Shown piece by piece: positions 47,801-61,400 of a stretch of DNA of 64,000 nt; positions within the stretch are counted from its first letter, which is position 1; the number at the start of each line of letters is the position of its first letter. The translations under genes were made by a program, and so were the position numbers. The notes under the pieces are model-generated. The model was not told where the DNA came from and ran no database searches. It saw only the letters and a list, made by a program, of their open reading frames with translations. Source of the stretch: Hofstenia miamia (taxonomy: Eukaryota > Xenacoelomorpha > Acoela); the NCBI GenBank assembly GCA_004352715.1, contig SCFE01000059.1, positions 735,048 through 799,047 of the forward strand, in the 5' to 3' direction.

Positions 47801-50800
47801 CACTTAAAAATACTTGCTTCCTCAAGTTGCTATTGGAAGTATTATTTAATCGATCTCAATCGTCTTCAAGAAAGAGTGTGACACTATTTTGTTGATTGAA
47901 ATACTACCATATTTTTATTTAAATAATCATACGTATTCACTATTGACGTTCAACAGGAGAACGTTTGTGCAAATAAAAAATAGATAAAGTGGCACAGTAC
48001 GTGTCTCTACAAATAGTTAGCAAATCAAAAGACATTGAATTGAAACCATAGATCTGCAGGGCCAGAAACTTAAAAAAATTGAATGTTACGCAACAATGCA
48101 CGCAAATCAACCCACATGCAATGAATGCAATACAATTTATAAACAATCTCTTGAAAAATAGCATTCACATTAGTACCATACTCGTTAAACTCAGTATGTA
48201 AATTTTATTATACGTTTAGAAGATACCCAACTTTGCTTTTGCAAACCAAAAAATTACAGACATTTTTTTTTGGCAAGGATTATAAAATGGGACGTAGTGG
48301 CATAAATTTTAATGATTCGTGATTCGACCTAAGTAGAAACACAAAGATTACAATGTTTATGAAATAAATTAAGAAAAATATCCAAATATCATCCCGTCGC
48401 GACACCTGTGCCCGATACCGACCCCTTACACGTTTTTCTAAAAATTTGAAAACGAAATAGAAACCGCTGATTGGATTAATCGCAGAGTTATCAACGAGCC
48501 GATATTTTTAAGATCGATTGTGCTCGCCACAAAGAACCTTTCAATAAGGCTAATTTTAGCTCGATAACTTTTTTAAAAGATATTTTTCACATAGCTCATC
48601 CTAATATTTAAAAATATTTAAAAATAAGATTATAAAAAAGGTATATTTAATGCAAAAATACGCAAAATCCGCATAATCAAATTAACAACCACAACTATAA
48701 ATTTGATTGGCCTAAAAAGGCTCGTTTTGGGCTCATTGTATATCCAATGCAGTGCTCAAGCTCGGTTTGGCTAGTTGACAAGTCTGGATTAATGTTATCA
48801 GATAATTTAAAATTTTATTTGTTTCTGGTTATTAATCGAGATTCTTAAATGGCATATAATTTAAGGGAAGTTTTTCGTCCATGTAGAACAATGGTGTTCG
48901 TGTGTTATGGCAGTAGTCTAACTGATGTGGAAATGGCGAGATGAGTGTTTACAATGATAAAGCACTGAAAACTAGGTAGCAGTCTATGCGTTTTACTTCC
49001 TCAAAGAGAATATTATATTACAGTCAGGCATAATAAAATTTGAAATGAAACATCAAAGCAAACAATAAATTGTGGAAATGGAGACGGATTTGGCGTTTTT
49101 ACAGAAGCATAGTAATTTCAAATTGACAGGTATTTGGTCCAAAGCACAATTACTTGAAAAGCCAAATTAATTAGATTTGTAGCAATCGAGTTGGTATGAA
49201 ATGTAAAATCTATGCAGCGACGCATGCTGTGTGATGTTTTTTTTAATCTGTAATGAAAATGTCATTTAACACTTTTAGCACCTGTAGCATTTACATGTAC
49301 AAAGCCAATTGAGGCATCTATTTTTAATCATCTTTCAATAAATAAGTTACAGCAAATATTGGATTTTAGGAGTAAAATACAAGCGTATCGATTCTGTTTG
49401 CAAAGGCGATAGACAGAAGAGAATATAAGGATATATACAGAATCAATGGACAATGATAAGAGGCTTGATTTGAACGAGTGAAAACATAAAAAAATCGATA
49501 GCAATGACACAAATGGAAACATTGTTAAAGTCTACAGAAATCTTCACAATTACGAAATACTCAATTATGAGATTTTAAAATTTAGTTTTTCTTAACATGT
49601 TTTCTTGTTATATCTTACGTCGCAACGTAATCTGTAACATACGGCTCAGAGTGAGATTGGTATTTAAACGTATAAATTAATGTGTTCTTAACCGTGTTTT
49701 TAAAATGTTTTTAACAAGAGTTTTTTAAATTATAGTTTTCAATAGAACAGTGTAATAGCGTAAGAACCTTTATTGGCATAGAATTGATTTAGGCACGAAG
49801 CAAATCAATGCAAAGCCAGCCTGTTCAAACTAAATATATATTGTATTGTATTGGCTATGTATAATCTGATGTCTGAAATCGACTATACGCGGAAAACGGC
49901 AAAATTTCAGTCTTCGTGCACTGAAATCCAGTAAAACTATGTAACATCAAATAAAATAATACCTTCATTCTATTGTTTGTTCAATAAATGTATTTCTTTT
50001 AATAGATGTTTTTAATGTTAAAAAAATTTACCATGAAAAACTCATAAGGTAGTGTCAAAAACCCCGACTCTGATAAGTATTATATAAAATAATTTAGACT
50101 AAGCAACAAATGTATGATTTGTTTATGATGTTCATGAATGACAATTTTTTCGCAAAATGTTCAAAGATTCAGTCCATGAAATTTATTTGAAACAAAAATT
50201 AACTAATGTTTTGATGGGGAAAAATGAAATCTCTCAAAATGTGTTTAATAAATAAAGCTTTCGCAGACGCTGTGAACCGATGAACAATGAACAACTCGAC
50301 AGAGGTGTGGACGCTTCTAAAAATATTTGTCTCTTCAGTTTATACATTTTCAAATAATACTTTTCTAAATACTTTTACATACTCATTAGCGTTCTGTGAG
50401 ACCATTCCTGGATTGGGATGTGGAATTTAAAATTTCAATGGGATGGGACTAGGATCGCAAATTGATTGTGTTGGTAATGATCTTACACCAATGGGGTAGG
50501 TTGAGTAATATTTTTAAGAAAGGCTTATGAATCCGGCTGGGTTGGGCTAAGTTTACCAAAAGCTGGGCTATATTTGTTATTGATAACATTTACTGATACT
50601 ATAATAATTTTAAAATATATCATGACTGCATAGAATTACTCATAAATCAAGTGCTCTGATATAGACAACTTGATAACATATTCTATCTGCATTTCAATCC
50701 ATCAGATGAGGGTGAGTATGAAAATTAATGAATTGGGAAATCTCAAATCGAGCTTATGATTGGTTTCTTGAGAAAATCTTAAACGTCGAAGTGATTGTAC

Positions 50801-53800
50801 TGGATCCGGTGTGTTTGAGTGAGATTTTCCAAACTTCTATTTGAGTTGGGTGGCGTTGGGTCAGAGAAGCATGATCTCCTTATAGCAATGACTGGGAGAA
50901 TAAAGAAAGACAGTAGAACTACAAAATTCAGAATATTACTAATATACCTTTTGCCCATTTTGGCCAGAACAGAAATAATACATGGACCTGATAGGCACAG
51001 CATTGGGACCAAATCCAATGCATTGATTCCACAGAACCCTAATGCTTATCATCTTCAGTAGCGTAACTGATAGGGCGGCAAAGGAAGGGGGCTTTAAATA
51101 TTATAGGCCCATAGTTTAAATAGTTTAAAAATTTTAACAATTGATTGCTTGTAAAATAGCTTCCCTGATTCTCTCACCACTTACTCTACTGCTTATCATA
51201 TCATTTGAATAGGAAATCTACAGTTTTGGCAATGAGACGGCTTTTGTAAAAATGCAATCATATAAAAACATTGTTTGAAAGAAATAATTGCTCAATAAAT
51301 AATTAAATATATTCATTAAATGAAAAATATAAACTTTCGAATGGCCCGGAGCAAAGCATTTTAGCAAAGGTATTAAGGGTATCATAGACTAAACCCTAAT
51401 ATGGTAGATTTACAATTAATGTAAAATTGATTAATCTAAACCTAGATGAACAATATTAATGGTCTCTATAGCAGCAAATCTTCAAAGTTAAAAATATTTG
51501 TCAATATTACATTAATAATTTCTTTTTTTAAATGAATAGAACAAATAATGTGAAGGATGATAAATTATGTATTTTGGTAGAATTTTTTTAGTCTACATTA
51601 ACAGCGCGTTGCTGAATCAACTAAGTGTCAAAGACTTTCTATGTTGAGTAGTCCAAATTTTCAATGGGGTACAGCAGTTTCGAGCTACCCATAATAATTC
51701 ATTCAGACCAATAAGTGAGATTTGCATGATTATATAAATTTTTTTTCAACACTTATAGCTCAAAAAATTAAAGCTATTCTTAATCTGAAAGCACCACGTG
51801 ATAGAGGAGAGTCTCCTCTTTATTTTTCGCTCTAAATCCGTGAGCTGGCTTTGTCCCATCGACGCGTGCGTATTATTTACCAGGACTGCTGTTTAAAACT
51901 ATTTCTCCAAATTAACCTGAAATAGCCTCGAGATTTTTGAAAAATTTTTATTAGCCTAAAACAATGTTCTAAACGCTTATATCTCAAAAACTTTGGCAAC
52001 GCGACCTCTGACTTTGGCACGGCACGTTTCATTGAGTTTGGGATATCTTTGCACATATCAAGAAACAGTCAACATTCTTTGTTGCCTCCATGATCTCAAA
52101 ACCTTTAACATGAGCACTAGGTATGGAGAGAATTGGAACCTTTTCCAAAAATTAGAAATATTCAAAGAAAACTTATTATCCTCTGCAGCCACAGCAATAC
52201 GCTTTAATAGGAATTTTCAACATTGCATTAAAGTATGTTCTCCAATAAATCTAACCATGCCCCAAGATTTTCAAATTTGCTAATACGCTTGGAGCAAAAA
52301 AATTGTAAATGTGGAAAAACGGTTTTTACCTTAAAACAGACGCCAGGTTGTTGAAAACTAAACATCATTTAACACACATTTGAACTAATTCTCATCTAAT
52401 TTGTCCGAGAAATGGAAATTGGATCTTTAAGGTGTCCACTTCCAATATATCAGATTAGAATACAACAAACCTTTGATCAGTGGCAGTTGCCCCTCAAAAT
52501 TAACATTTCAGAAATAATCTCTCCAAATTTTACGCCCATAATTTAAACTGTAAAAGTCCCTTTAGTTAGTCAATATGCTGGATAATAAAAGGACTTGGCT
52601 CCCCACCTAACCAAAATTCGTTCCGCCGCCACTGCCTTTGACCAGATAGCAATTAACCGATATGTCTTGAAATGAAGGATCAATTCTAATCGCTAATCTT
52701 GCACCTACCTGGAATAGAATGGCTTAAGCTAGTCGTCTAACAAGCAATCAAAACTATATCAATGATTTTTGCAACAAACTGTTTAAATAGTTTATGTCAG
52801 TGACACATGTCCAGTATCACTTAACGACGATTATATGAACATAAACTTCTAAAGTTTTTTTTGAACTAAAAATTATAAATCCTCAACGCATATGTAAACC
52901 TTTTTGCAACGCTCATCGTCAACATAATGTTGAGAGGCATTTTATTTCAAAGTTATAATAGCATAATAGCAAACTATAAGTAACTTACTTTTCAATGCGT
53001 GCACATATGGAAAACATTTAGGAAATCACCAGATAGGAAATTTTAAATACGAATCAAATAAAATGTATAAATAGCAATAAATTCTGAGAACACTTATGTA
53101 TAAAACAGGTGCAGAAGTATAAAAATTGAAATGTACAGGACATTATTGTTTCCTTTATTCATAATTAAAACTCCGCATTGTTTCGAATGACATGCATCTC
53201 CAATAAATTAGTCACATATTGTTTCAAACGTCAATCTAGAAAAATGACGTACCACATTTGCAGCATCCTTATTGGCTAGCTGTGATGGATTTACGTCTAA
53301 AAGAAAACAATGAGAAGGGAAATGCGACTTCATAGAAAGAAAATCAATCACAATTTTTATAGAATATAAAGTTATTTCAACTTCAGTTTCATTTTAGTAA
53401 GAATATTTATAAAACAATTTTATATGCGATTTTGAAATTAAGTTTGAGAAAATGAATCTTAACATCTGAACATTTTACAAATACAAAACTTTTAAGTTTG
53501 GTAAATTCACAAAGATTAACAACGTAATATGTAGTGGATATACTTGCGCTTATTTTTAGTAAACAACTATAAATGTTTGTACGGCCTTATGTTAGCATAA
53601 TAGACCACTGTTTCAGTGGTCAATGGTTAGCACTGATCATATATCCATGATTTCGGGGAAGCATCTAAGGTAGCTTAGAGGTAGACATTTTAAAAGTAAA
53701 ATTTAAGTTAAAAATAGTTTCATTTCTACCCAATCAATGAAAAAACCGTTAATAAAGCAAACTTACCAATAGTGTTCTGCTGTGATTTTGACTCTGGCAA

Positions 53801-55738
53801 GGGTTTCTAAAATAAGAATCAATATATCAAATGAGTGTAGAGATAATTAAGAATTAAAAAATTTGGCAGTAGTGCATTTTTGATGTGCCGGTGTTTTGCG
53901 TGTAATTTCGTTAGCTGTTACCGTAACCTTTTGTCTCTAGCCAGTGAAATAGGTGGAAGCAGACAGTGGCGCTTTGTAGGTTAGTTGGGGTCGGACAAGT
54001 TGCTTCGTCAACCTGCATTTTAAGAAAGTATTTCTCCACTTGCACTTTTTTATTCTGAAAAACTGTAAAATCCAAATATTAAAAAAACACCCCTCAAATA
54101 TTTGATCACCATACTTAAAAGTATTTATTGAGATCTTGTAGTAATTCTGTTCACGCAACGTCTCTATTTGTTCACTCGGTCAGATGTCAGATTATAATTT
54201 ATATCTACTCAACATGCAAGTCGGGTCGGTTCAGGTCAACAAAAAAGTAGAGCAGGTTGGATCGGGTCGACAGTTTTTACTGACATATTTCGCCTATGGC
54301 CAGTGGTAGGTGGTTGTTAAAATGTCAACCTGAAAGCGGATTCGCTATTATACTACATAACATGAACTTATGAAAAGTAATTTCAACATATATGCAAACG
54401 CTTAGATCGAACTAAATGTGTTGTATTTGCCAACTTTACCCTTGCGCGGCTACTGGCCGCTACACTTTGGAAGGCTAATAGCAAAGCTGTTGCTACAAAA
54501 CACTAATGTGTAATCCCTCATGGTTTGCTTTTCATCTGCATTACTTGATGGATTTGTCATAAATTAGTACATAAAAACGTAATTTATCATAGCAGTTGCC
54601 AAATAGAAACATTACTTATAAATAAAAGTGTAAAAATCAGAATAGAAGTCATTTTGTAAGTATCGTAAAAAATATGGATGTAGGAAAATAATACAAACGA
54701 AATGATGAAAAATTTCTTACGGTATTTGATGGCATATCGGAGTGCTGATCTTCGATGAATCTCTTTGGAATGCTCGATTCTGCGCCAGGGTTATTCGGTG
54801 CTGTTCCATCTAAACACCGTCAAATATAGATTTTAAATAAGATAGGAAAATAGAAATTTCCAAATTTCTTTAATAAAAGAACAATGAAGTATAGGAAAAA
54901 TGGTTAAAGATATTTGCAGAACATATTCAATTTTTATAAAATTATTCAACTGTGCATTACAGAAAATATATTCTTAGAAATTTTCCAAAAGTAACACGAA
55001 ATCATAATATCTACTGAAACTCAAGTTTTCTGTAACTAGTAAAAATAATTACTACAAAATTGTTTGCAAATCTGAAACGATTTATAATGAAAAGAAACAG
55101 TTAATATTCATTTGCTCCAATCAATAAACCTTCACTCATTATCTTCGAAGAACCTCTGCTGGGGTTTTCATGCAAGTTTAACATTAATTAAACATTTACT
55201 ACATATATTTGTTACATTAAAAATATAGGCCTAATTAACAGGCAAATGTGGTCAACTTGGACAAATATATTGGCATAGGACTAATATTTTTTTTACAAAG
55301 ACTGTTTTTCAAAAAAAAATATTCCAACTCTTCCCGCCATGCAAGATAACCAACATTCTGATACAATAATGAAAATATTCTTTACACTAACATCGTTTAA
55401 TTCTGAAGAACACTTAAGCATTATTGCGGTTGACAGACATGTATGGCTGAGAATGGAGTGCAGTTGATATATCATCATATTCTATTTAAAATGTTCACTA
55501 TCATTTCACCAAACTGCATGCAACCTATTTCTGGGGTATTGATTTGAAATATTAAGGAAAAAAGACAATTCGAACAAAATCAATTAGAATAGCATCCATC
55601 ATTTTAAGATTATATTGATTGAGAAGACAAATGGTAACATGCAAGGTCTTGCACTAATGTATTGCAGTATAATTTAGCAAGCAATGAAATATTGCAATGT
55701 ATCGCATTATTTTGATTTAATGAAAATTATATATCAGA

Positions 55739-55771
<33 letters not shown>

Positions 55772-56270
55772 NNNNNNNNNNNNNNNNNNNNNNNNNNNNN
55801 NNNNNNNNNNNNNNNNNNNNNNNNNNNNNNNNNNNNNNNNNNNNNNNNNNNNNNNNNNNNNNNNNNNNNNNNNNNNNNNNNNNNNNNNNNNNNNNNNNNN
55901 NNNNNNNNNNNNNNNNNNNNNNNNNNNNNNNNNNNNNNNNNNNNNNNNNNNNNNNNNNNNNNNNNNNNNNNNNNNNNNNNNNNNNNNNNNNNNNNNNNNN
56001 NNNNNNNNNNNNNNNNNNNNNNNNNNNNNNNNNNNNNNNNNNNNNNNNNNNNNNNNNNNNNNNNNNNNNNNNNNNNNNNNNNNNNNNNNNNNNNNNNNNN
56101 NNNNNNNNNNNNNNNNNNNNNNNNNNNNNNNNNNNNNNNNNNNNNNNNNNNNNNNNNNNNNNNNNNNNNNNNNNNNNNNNNNNNNNNNNNNNNNNNNNNN
56201 NNNNNNNNNNNNNNNNNNNNNNNNNNNNNNNNNNNNNNNNNNNNNNNNNNNNNNNNNNNNNNNNNNNNNN

Positions 56271-56322
<52 letters not shown>

Positions 56323-58440
56323 GTATAGCCATGAACTCCTATAATGTAAAATATAATGATATGATCCCATTAAAAGCAGAGTTAAGATACGTAAAAAATA
56401 ACAAGCTAAGAAGTCATTTTTAAAAAAATACCTTGCAATAATATTGCAATATCATTGTGATGAAATTCTACGCCAATCAATGTATTTCAATATATTATTG
56501 AAATACCCTGGTAGCAGGGACATGGGCATCCTTCTCAAAAATGCGTTTTTTTATAAAGAAATAGCGAATTATTGATTTCAATTCCTAACAGACGGAAATT
56601 AGAAAACATACAAGCGCATTTTGTGGACAAAGGAATTCTTGAGAGATATGCGGAGTTTTTGAGCACATGTGTACATTCAAAAGTGATGAATTACATTCGC
56701 CGTAGCCTTAGAAATATGTGTTTCTCTTTTACAATTATAAGAACAAGTAAATTCAACAAAAACCGCCGATTTCTCGGAATGTAAGTTCAACATAAATTAC
56801 ATTGTGATTAAGGTTAGACAGAACACATTTTTTCGTGATTTGTAATATTCAAGTCACTTTTGTGATTTTTTTCTAAAACGTGATTCCTTAGTACTTCATC
56901 TATAATTTTTAAACGAGCATTCCAATAAAAATACTCAATAAATGGCTAAAACAGGACATTTAATCTAGTAATGCCTTAACTAATTACCGATGCCAGCCAG
57001 TTATATTGCATATATCCCCATAAATTTCGAAAAAAATTTTCAATAATTGAATTCTGGCAATTTTCAAATTGTTCATGAAAGGCATTTACAATTTGACTCC
57101 TCCCCTACCAATCGAATACCAGCCTGCATCTCATGCTCAGTGACTCTTTCTTCCAGGCTTATTATTTGAAGGCTTGTCGATTGGCCGAATTTTGATCCCA
57201 CTCACGAAATGTTCTGCGGGGATCCCAAGACACAAATCGTATACATTTACACCTAAACTAACTATTTTTGCTTATTGGTTTTTAGCTAAATGTATGCAAA
57301 TATATATATATATATGCATTCTCAAATTGGTAGGTTCAAAAAACTAATCTAGGTATGTAAATTGCTGTGCATAAAAATCAGAGTGCTATGAATGTAATCA
57401 CTTTTGAATTTTGGTTTCAATATTATATGCTTTGCGCAACCTGTTAGACTGCAGAAATTATGCTAAGGAGTTGTTTTACAAAATTTTAGTGAGAATGTTA
57501 TATCCCCTCCAATGTACTGTATCTTTCAACAAAAAAAATACAACGCGGGCCACTCAGAACCTACAAGTCGGCCACCTTTGGTCCACGGGCTACGGTTTGG
57601 ACGTTGGACACACCTGCTACAGACACTCCAATGGCACAGTCATGAAAGAAATAAATGAGAATTTGATAATTGTAAAAATTAAAGAACAGTTTTAAAATTA
57701 TAGCCTCATTTTCATCTAAGTATATTGAATAATTTAACACTAAATGTTCATTAAATAACTTCAGAAAGCACGTTGCTCGCTGCACTTTTGTAATTAAACA
57801 AAAGATCAAAGGCAATCGTACAATATGTTACTCCACTGAATCGTCCAATAAAATGAAACGGACCATTAATGGAATTTCAATGCTAAAACATTGATCATGG
57901 ACAGGCTTGCGCTCCTAAGAGTAATTGCCTTCAACAGTCCAAAAGTTTGTAAATGGAAATGGTTGATCTCCAGGCTTGTCCAGTGGGGTGGGGATACGCG
58001 GGGACCATTGGAATCTCCATGAACATAATGGGGTGGAGATGAAATCTCACACCAACGATTTAATGGAGAAATATGGGGCTAGTAATCTAACTCTAGGCTT
58101 CATTAAAAGGGTGTTTATATTGATTTCCAAAATCAAATATTAGTAATGGGCAAAGACCTCCACATCAAATGTAAGAACGTACTTACTATTATTACTGCTC
58201 CTCCATCTAAAAAATACTTCCTGCACATCTCGCCACATTAGTGAAAGATATCAACTTGTTAAAAATTGATTTTCAAAATCCTGATTTCTTAAATGAACAA
58301 TCAGATTATTTAATAAACTGAATAATAAGCAAGATGATTGTGCGGATCCCATTGATACTGAAAGTGCTGTAAACCTTGCAGTTTGTCTTGAATAATATAT
58401 TCGTTTTAAAAGTTATAAAAAAAATATACTATTTCTCTCC

Positions 58441-58474
<34 letters not shown>

Positions 58475-61400
58475 GCAAAAACCCAGTAAGCAAATACAGT
58501 TAGTATAGACATATATACACATAATTTATGTCGTAGGGAACCGTGGGATCCCATGAAGATATCCATGGAAAATTTCTTCGAATGTGATGGGATTGACATC
58601 AAAATTCTGCCCCAATGGACAAGTCTGTTGATCTGTGATGATGTAATTTCAAAATTTAATATTGATAAATATCAAGAGTAGCGGATCATGTAGGGAGAGA
58701 CCACATCTGCCCTCAGATATTGGCATAGGCCGAAAACTTAGGCGTCATTCCCGCCCAGATAGGTCCATGTAAATTAATGCCCAACGTTGCAAATACGATT
58801 TTGAATTTTTCATCCTGAATCCACACTCTTCTACAGACAGATTCCCAACTGCCAGCAACTATAGATAGAGTGGCAGTGGGAATGCTTTTTTCGATCCCTT
58901 TCCCACGGCTAATGTTCTTATTCTCACTTGTAGATTTCTGGATGTGTCTAATCATATGGCCGAGTGGTCACATTGCATTCGAAAAAACAACTAAATATAA
59001 ATATAAAAGCGAAAATATTGTATATAAATATTTTACTAAACATTCTATAAAATCATTGTATAAAATCACACTTAGCACTCGTCCTCAGACAAGATAATAT
59101 CTTCCCATATGTCACCTGTAACATCGGGCAGCTAATCAAAGTCTGTTTTAATGCGAAATCTATCGAAAACGACTTCAACGCGAGAATTATGGATGAAAAA
59201 AAGAGGAGAACATTCTCTATCAAGTTTTGTTTACAGATATTAGTTATGAGCGTCTAAAGTTTCTCAGGGAAACCCCAAAATATTTAAAAAAAGTCTAAGA
59301 AATTTAAGGTTATCATAATGTAGGAAATAAGGTCGGGTCCCATTTTCACATCTGGTAATGGGTATGCCCATTTCTATGGTCAGCCTGACTATAGCGTCAG
59401 CGAAACCTTTCATTTCGGTACTCAAGCTTTTTAAAAGATATTTGCATAACCAGTGTCTGAAACCAAGCTCTCAGAATCAACCACGATGTACATGTATAGT
59501 CAAAGTAATGTACCTAATTTATTAATTATTCTTATTTTATTGAAGATGTTTTATGGCGCTATACTGAAATATAATCTATAAATTGGCTCATTCATATATA
59601 TTTGGATCTGACACACAATACCAATACCAATAAAATCAAAACATATATCATTGTGTTTTAATTGAAGAGAAAAGTAACAGATTTCCGAACATACGTAGGG
59701 AATTTAAAACAAGGGACTGCAAGCTTAAAGTGGTTTATAATTAGACACCGTCTCTGCGCAAAAAATCATTTGGCTTGATCTGCCGATGGCATAATTCTAC
59801 TGAAATTTATTTTGAAAAAAATGGTCAAAGCAAACCTTTCCGAGTCACCGACTAACATTATTTTGTACTTTATTGACATATTTAATACTTTTAATAAAAA
59901 ATAACCTAAATAAAATATAAAGGCGATTTTTTATTCGAAAAACTTAAATGAAATAGCAGCAAATGAACGTTCATTTTAACTTTAAAAGAAGGTTTTTTAG
60001 GACCTCCACCCGCGTGCAAAGCATTCTAGGACCGCGTCTCCACTGAGTTTCCATAAGAATCTACTGGTCAATAAAAGCAGATGTTTAAGATTTTTTCTTT
60101 TCTGAAAGATGAATACTCAATGACACATAGAAAAATAAAATGTATTCCTGTAGATTTTTTTACAATGAGTTAATATAGCAGGAAAAAATGTGACCAAAAT
60201 TCCTGGAAAAACAGGCTGTTTAAAATGTTTAAAACACTGCTTTAAGCAATTGTTATTGAATTGATTTTTCAATAAAATTACTCTAGGGGAAAAACTAACC
60301 TCTTCATTAGTAACCTTAATCAATTTTTTGTTAGCATCACTTATTTTTGTTACAGGTTGTATGAAACAGGCTGAAATTGAAAAAAAAATTTGGAAAAAAT
60401 TGAGCTTGTTAAACAAGAATTACCCAACCGGTCATTTCAGGCATTTTATTTAAATTATGAACGAACTTTAGGAGAATGTCAAACATTTGTAAATTTATAA
60501 AAATTGCTTTAATTGTTCTTCAAAACTTAATAAAAACCTTTTTATAACAGAATTGTCAGACCAATCATTTGTAACCTGAAAAATTTTTGATACATAATTG
60601 AGCAAAATATTAACATCACTTATATTGTTTTGGTCTTTTTATTATATTCAATCAATTTAAAACAGAACAACATTTCTTACCACATTTCTTACATCTGTTA
60701 CATTAAAATCATCTCATTTTGCTTAATACCGTCATGTCGTTACGTCACGAATTGCCGCTCAAATGCTCATTTAAAAATATTTGAAGTGACTAACAAAAGG
60801 AAAACTCATCTGACCAAAACAGGGCAAACGATGAACATGAAAACGATGTTCTAGTGGATAATAATGAAGATCAACTTGAATTAACACTGAAGTATAAGAA
60901 GTATAAGGAACATTATGGAAAATATTTAGGAAAATTCTAACTCCAAACGTCTAATAAATTGGAAAATGTTAAGCCTCCAAAAAAGTAGGGTTCTTCTCTC
61001 AACATCTATCAACACGCATTCATTTTACTATAGAAAGAAAAACCAGTTTTGTAATGCTAATGTTAGAAAGGCAAAAAAATATATCCTAAAAAGGTTTTTC
61101 CAAAACTAAAACTACCTTTGAAAGGTTTTTTTCAATATATATTTTGATGAATTTAGCACAATGTTCATTAGTTTATGATCGCAATTGAAAGAGTAATTGA
61201 AANAATTTTTTGTTAGCATCACTTATTTTTGTTACAGGTTGTATGAAACAGGCTGAAATTGAAAAAAAAATTTGGAAAAAATTGAGCTTGTTAAACAAGA
61301 ATTACCCAACCGGTCATTTCAGGCATTTTATTTAAATTATGAACGAACTTTAGGAGAATGTCAAACATTTGTAAATTTATAAAAATTGCTTTAATTGTTC

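Larger units (their letters stand above)
47629..53252 (-). other. E-protein intron, 5.6 kb
   Basis: AT-rich. It contains a hAT-like element (48483-48786) and a probable longer element (51056-52634). Open frames here show no recognised domain. Confidence 0.55.

Noticed and set aside
52000-52283. 96-codon plus-strand frame as a gene
   Set aside because: Lies within a probable transposon and has no recognisable motif.
55684-56370. Three open frames of about 200 codons on both strands
   Set aside because: They consist of N and TA repeat, translated as Ile-Tyr runs; artefact of a microsatellite and gap.
58187-58206. 20-nt microexon for the E-protein
   Set aside because: Good splice sites and one usable phase, but it lies inside a hAT-like element, so it is kept only as a finding and not annotated as an exon.
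58713-58955. 80-codon minus-strand open frame
   Set aside because: Composition is somewhat protein-like, but there is no known family, no E-protein similarity and no splice sites fitting the E-protein phase.
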